This document shows positions 6,348 to 6,735 of a stretch of 6,735 nt of DNA, piece by piece (the stretch's first letter is position 1; every line of letters starts with the position of its first letter). This stretch comes from Deltaproteobacteria bacterium (GTDB taxonomy: Bacteria; Desulfobacterota; GWC2-55-46), in contig JACREV010000216.1 in assembly GCA_016218095.1 (NCBI GenBank), forward strand, positions 1-6,735. The letters are read 5' to 3'. The notes beneath the pieces were generated by a model, which was given only the letters and a program-made list of their open reading frames with translations, was not told the origin of the DNA and searched no databases. The position numbers were made by a program, and so were the translations under genes.

Positions 6348-6353
6348 GGAGGG
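6348..6353 (+). promoter_or_regulatory. Ribosome binding site GGAGGG fixing the start at 6359
   Basis: GGAGGG is a strong Shine-Dalgarno match, separated by five A residues from the ATG. It supports the short gene that follows as real and favours its first ATG over the internal ATG three codons later. Confidence 0.7.
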
Positions 6354-6358
6354 AAAAA

Positions 6359-6535
6359 ATGAGGAAAATGTCACCGCGTTGCTGTAACTGTGGTTCAAAT
6401 AGAATTGCAGAACCTCTTTTCGATGCTGTTTACATAAAAAGATGCGTTTGCGGCGCTTCTGGAATTTTATTGAAAAACAAGAAAAAAGGCTATTCATCTA
6501 AATGTAAGAGGAGGATATCTGCGAAAACAACGTAG
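6359..6535 (+). CDS. Small zinc-ribbon-like protein (58 aa)
   Basis: This short ORF runs from ATG at 6359 to TAG at 6533-6535 and has the best ribosome binding site in the window (GGAGGG, 5-nt spacer). Cysteines are paired as in a zinc ribbon: C8/C9 and C11 in RCCNCGSN, then C29 and C31 in RCVCGASG, giving a Cx2C or CxC knuckle followed by a CxC knuckle about 17 residues later. A further C49 lies in the basic tail (KNKKKGYSSKCKRR). The first half would form the ribbon, and the lysine/arginine-rich C-terminus suggests binding to nucleic acid, which is inference. There is no signal peptide, so it is cytoplasmic. It is AT-rich and isolated from the metal operon, with its own candidate promoter, so it is probably an independent and possibly acquired gene. 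No specific family is recognised. Confidence 0.62.
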   Translation: MRKMSPRCCNCGSNRIAEPLFDAVYIKRCVCGASGILLKNKKKGYSSKCKRRISAKTT

Positions 6536-6549
6536 ACATTTTTTTGAGA

Positions 6550-6590
6550 GAGGAATATTTATAGCTATTGTTTTATTATGTATATTCCTC
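6550..6590. repeat. Inverted repeat, 9-bp perfect arms with 23-nt spacer
   Basis: GAGGAATAT at 6550-6558 is the exact reverse complement of ATATTCCTC at 6582-6590. It lies 14 nt after the zinc-ribbon gene. There is no T-run after either arm in either direction, so it is not a standard intrinsic terminator. It could be an operator-like or recombination-type site, or a weak structure protecting the mRNA end. Confidence 0.4.
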
Positions 6591-6648
6591 CCATTGTAGC
6601 GCGTTGAGATAAAAACAACAAAAAATCGTTATAATGACCTCTTCGGGT

Positions 6649-6735
6649 TTATTTGACTGTATCAAACCCCATTTGATTTTTCCTTCCTTTTAATCCTTTC
6701 TCTCTCAGTAATTCCTTATGAGCAGTTCTTCCCGC
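6649..6735 (-). CDS. Possible C-terminal end of a leftward gene (truncated by window)
   Basis: Reading the minus strand from the right edge, the frame starting at 6735 stays open for 28 residues (it includes AHKELLREKGLKGRK and ends MGFDTVK) before TAA at 6651-6649. The composition is basic and helix-like and looks like a genuine protein tail, but 28 open codons can arise by chance and no family is recognised. If real, it converges on the zinc-ribbon gene with about 110 nt between the two stops. Confidence 0.28.
   Translation of the reverse strand, partial: AGRTAHKELLREKGLKGRKNQMGFDTVK

Larger units (their letters stand above)
5868..6358. other. AT-rich intergenic region without a convincing gene
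   Basis: Base composition drops sharply from the GC-rich operon to AT-rich DNA within a few tens of bases of 5868. The stretch contains a decayed dispersed repeat (5881-5958), a short leftward open stretch (5983-6114) that may be a gene remnant, and a strongly AT-rich block (about 6170-6240). The segment just before 6359 carries the probable promoter and ribosome binding site of the zinc-ribbon gene. A rightward open frame from a TTG at 5936 to 6163 begins inside the repeat, has no ribosome binding site and shows no recognisable protein motif. I see no tRNA, CRISPR array or intact transposase here. Confidence 0.6.

Noticed and set aside
6604..6635. TTGAGA and TATAAT as a rightward promoter
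   Set aside because: The spacer is 20 nt, too long for a normal sigma-70 promoter, and no rightward gene follows inside the window.
6661..6681. Hairpin ATCAAA-CCCCA-TTTGAT followed by a few T residues, as a terminator
   Set aside because: The stem has only 6 bp and is AT-rich, the T-run is short, and it falls within a possible leftward coding sequence more than 100 nt after the zinc-ribbon stop.

Overview
The window looks like a piece of a bacterial chromosome of the Deltaproteobacteria/Nitrospirota kind. This is inferred from a GC-rich, AGG- and ATA-using coding style, tightly packed Gram-negative exported proteins, and families I associate with Geobacter-like metal-cycling bacteria. No taxonomic marker is present, so the assignment is tentative. 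It splits into a dense GC-rich operon (1 to about 5867) and an AT-rich, gene-poor tail (about 5868 to 6735).

The operon reads left to right with almost no spacing. It holds the 3' end of a multicopper-oxidase-like (cupredoxin) gene (1-431), a two- or three-domain multicopper oxidase homologue (447-1748), a paralogue whose copper ligands are eroded and which carries three cadherin/Ig-like repeats (1759-3597), a small lipoprotein of unknown function (3587-4042), and a secreted subtilisin-family protease (4039-5766). The last overlaps a possible 34-residue ORF (5763-5867). Gaps are 15 and 10 nt, then an 11-nt overlap, then two ATGA stop/start overlaps, so the genes are probably co-transcribed and translationally coupled. 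The promoter lies outside the window. Every complete protein gene of the main operon has a signal peptide or lipobox, so the products act in the periplasm, on the outer membrane or outside the cell.

The most interesting point is how these parts combine. The cupredoxin proteins retain the fold motifs but progressively lose copper ligands. In the 447-1748 product the type 1 copper cysteine is a serine, yet a cluster of histidines remains. The neighbouring protease carries a C-terminal motif of the MopE copper-binding type. This suggests an exported metal-related assembly (scaffolds, lipoprotein and processing protease) rather than a simple laccase operon. That functional reading is inference.

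The AT-rich tail begins with a decayed copy of a dispersed palindromic repeat (ATTGCGAGCGA type), then about 400 nt with no convincing gene. A well-initiated 58-residue zinc-ribbon-like protein follows (6359-6535), then a long-loop inverted repeat (6550-6590). At the right edge is the possible C-terminal end of a leftward gene. The abrupt base-composition change points to a mosaic junction or decayed mobile DNA.
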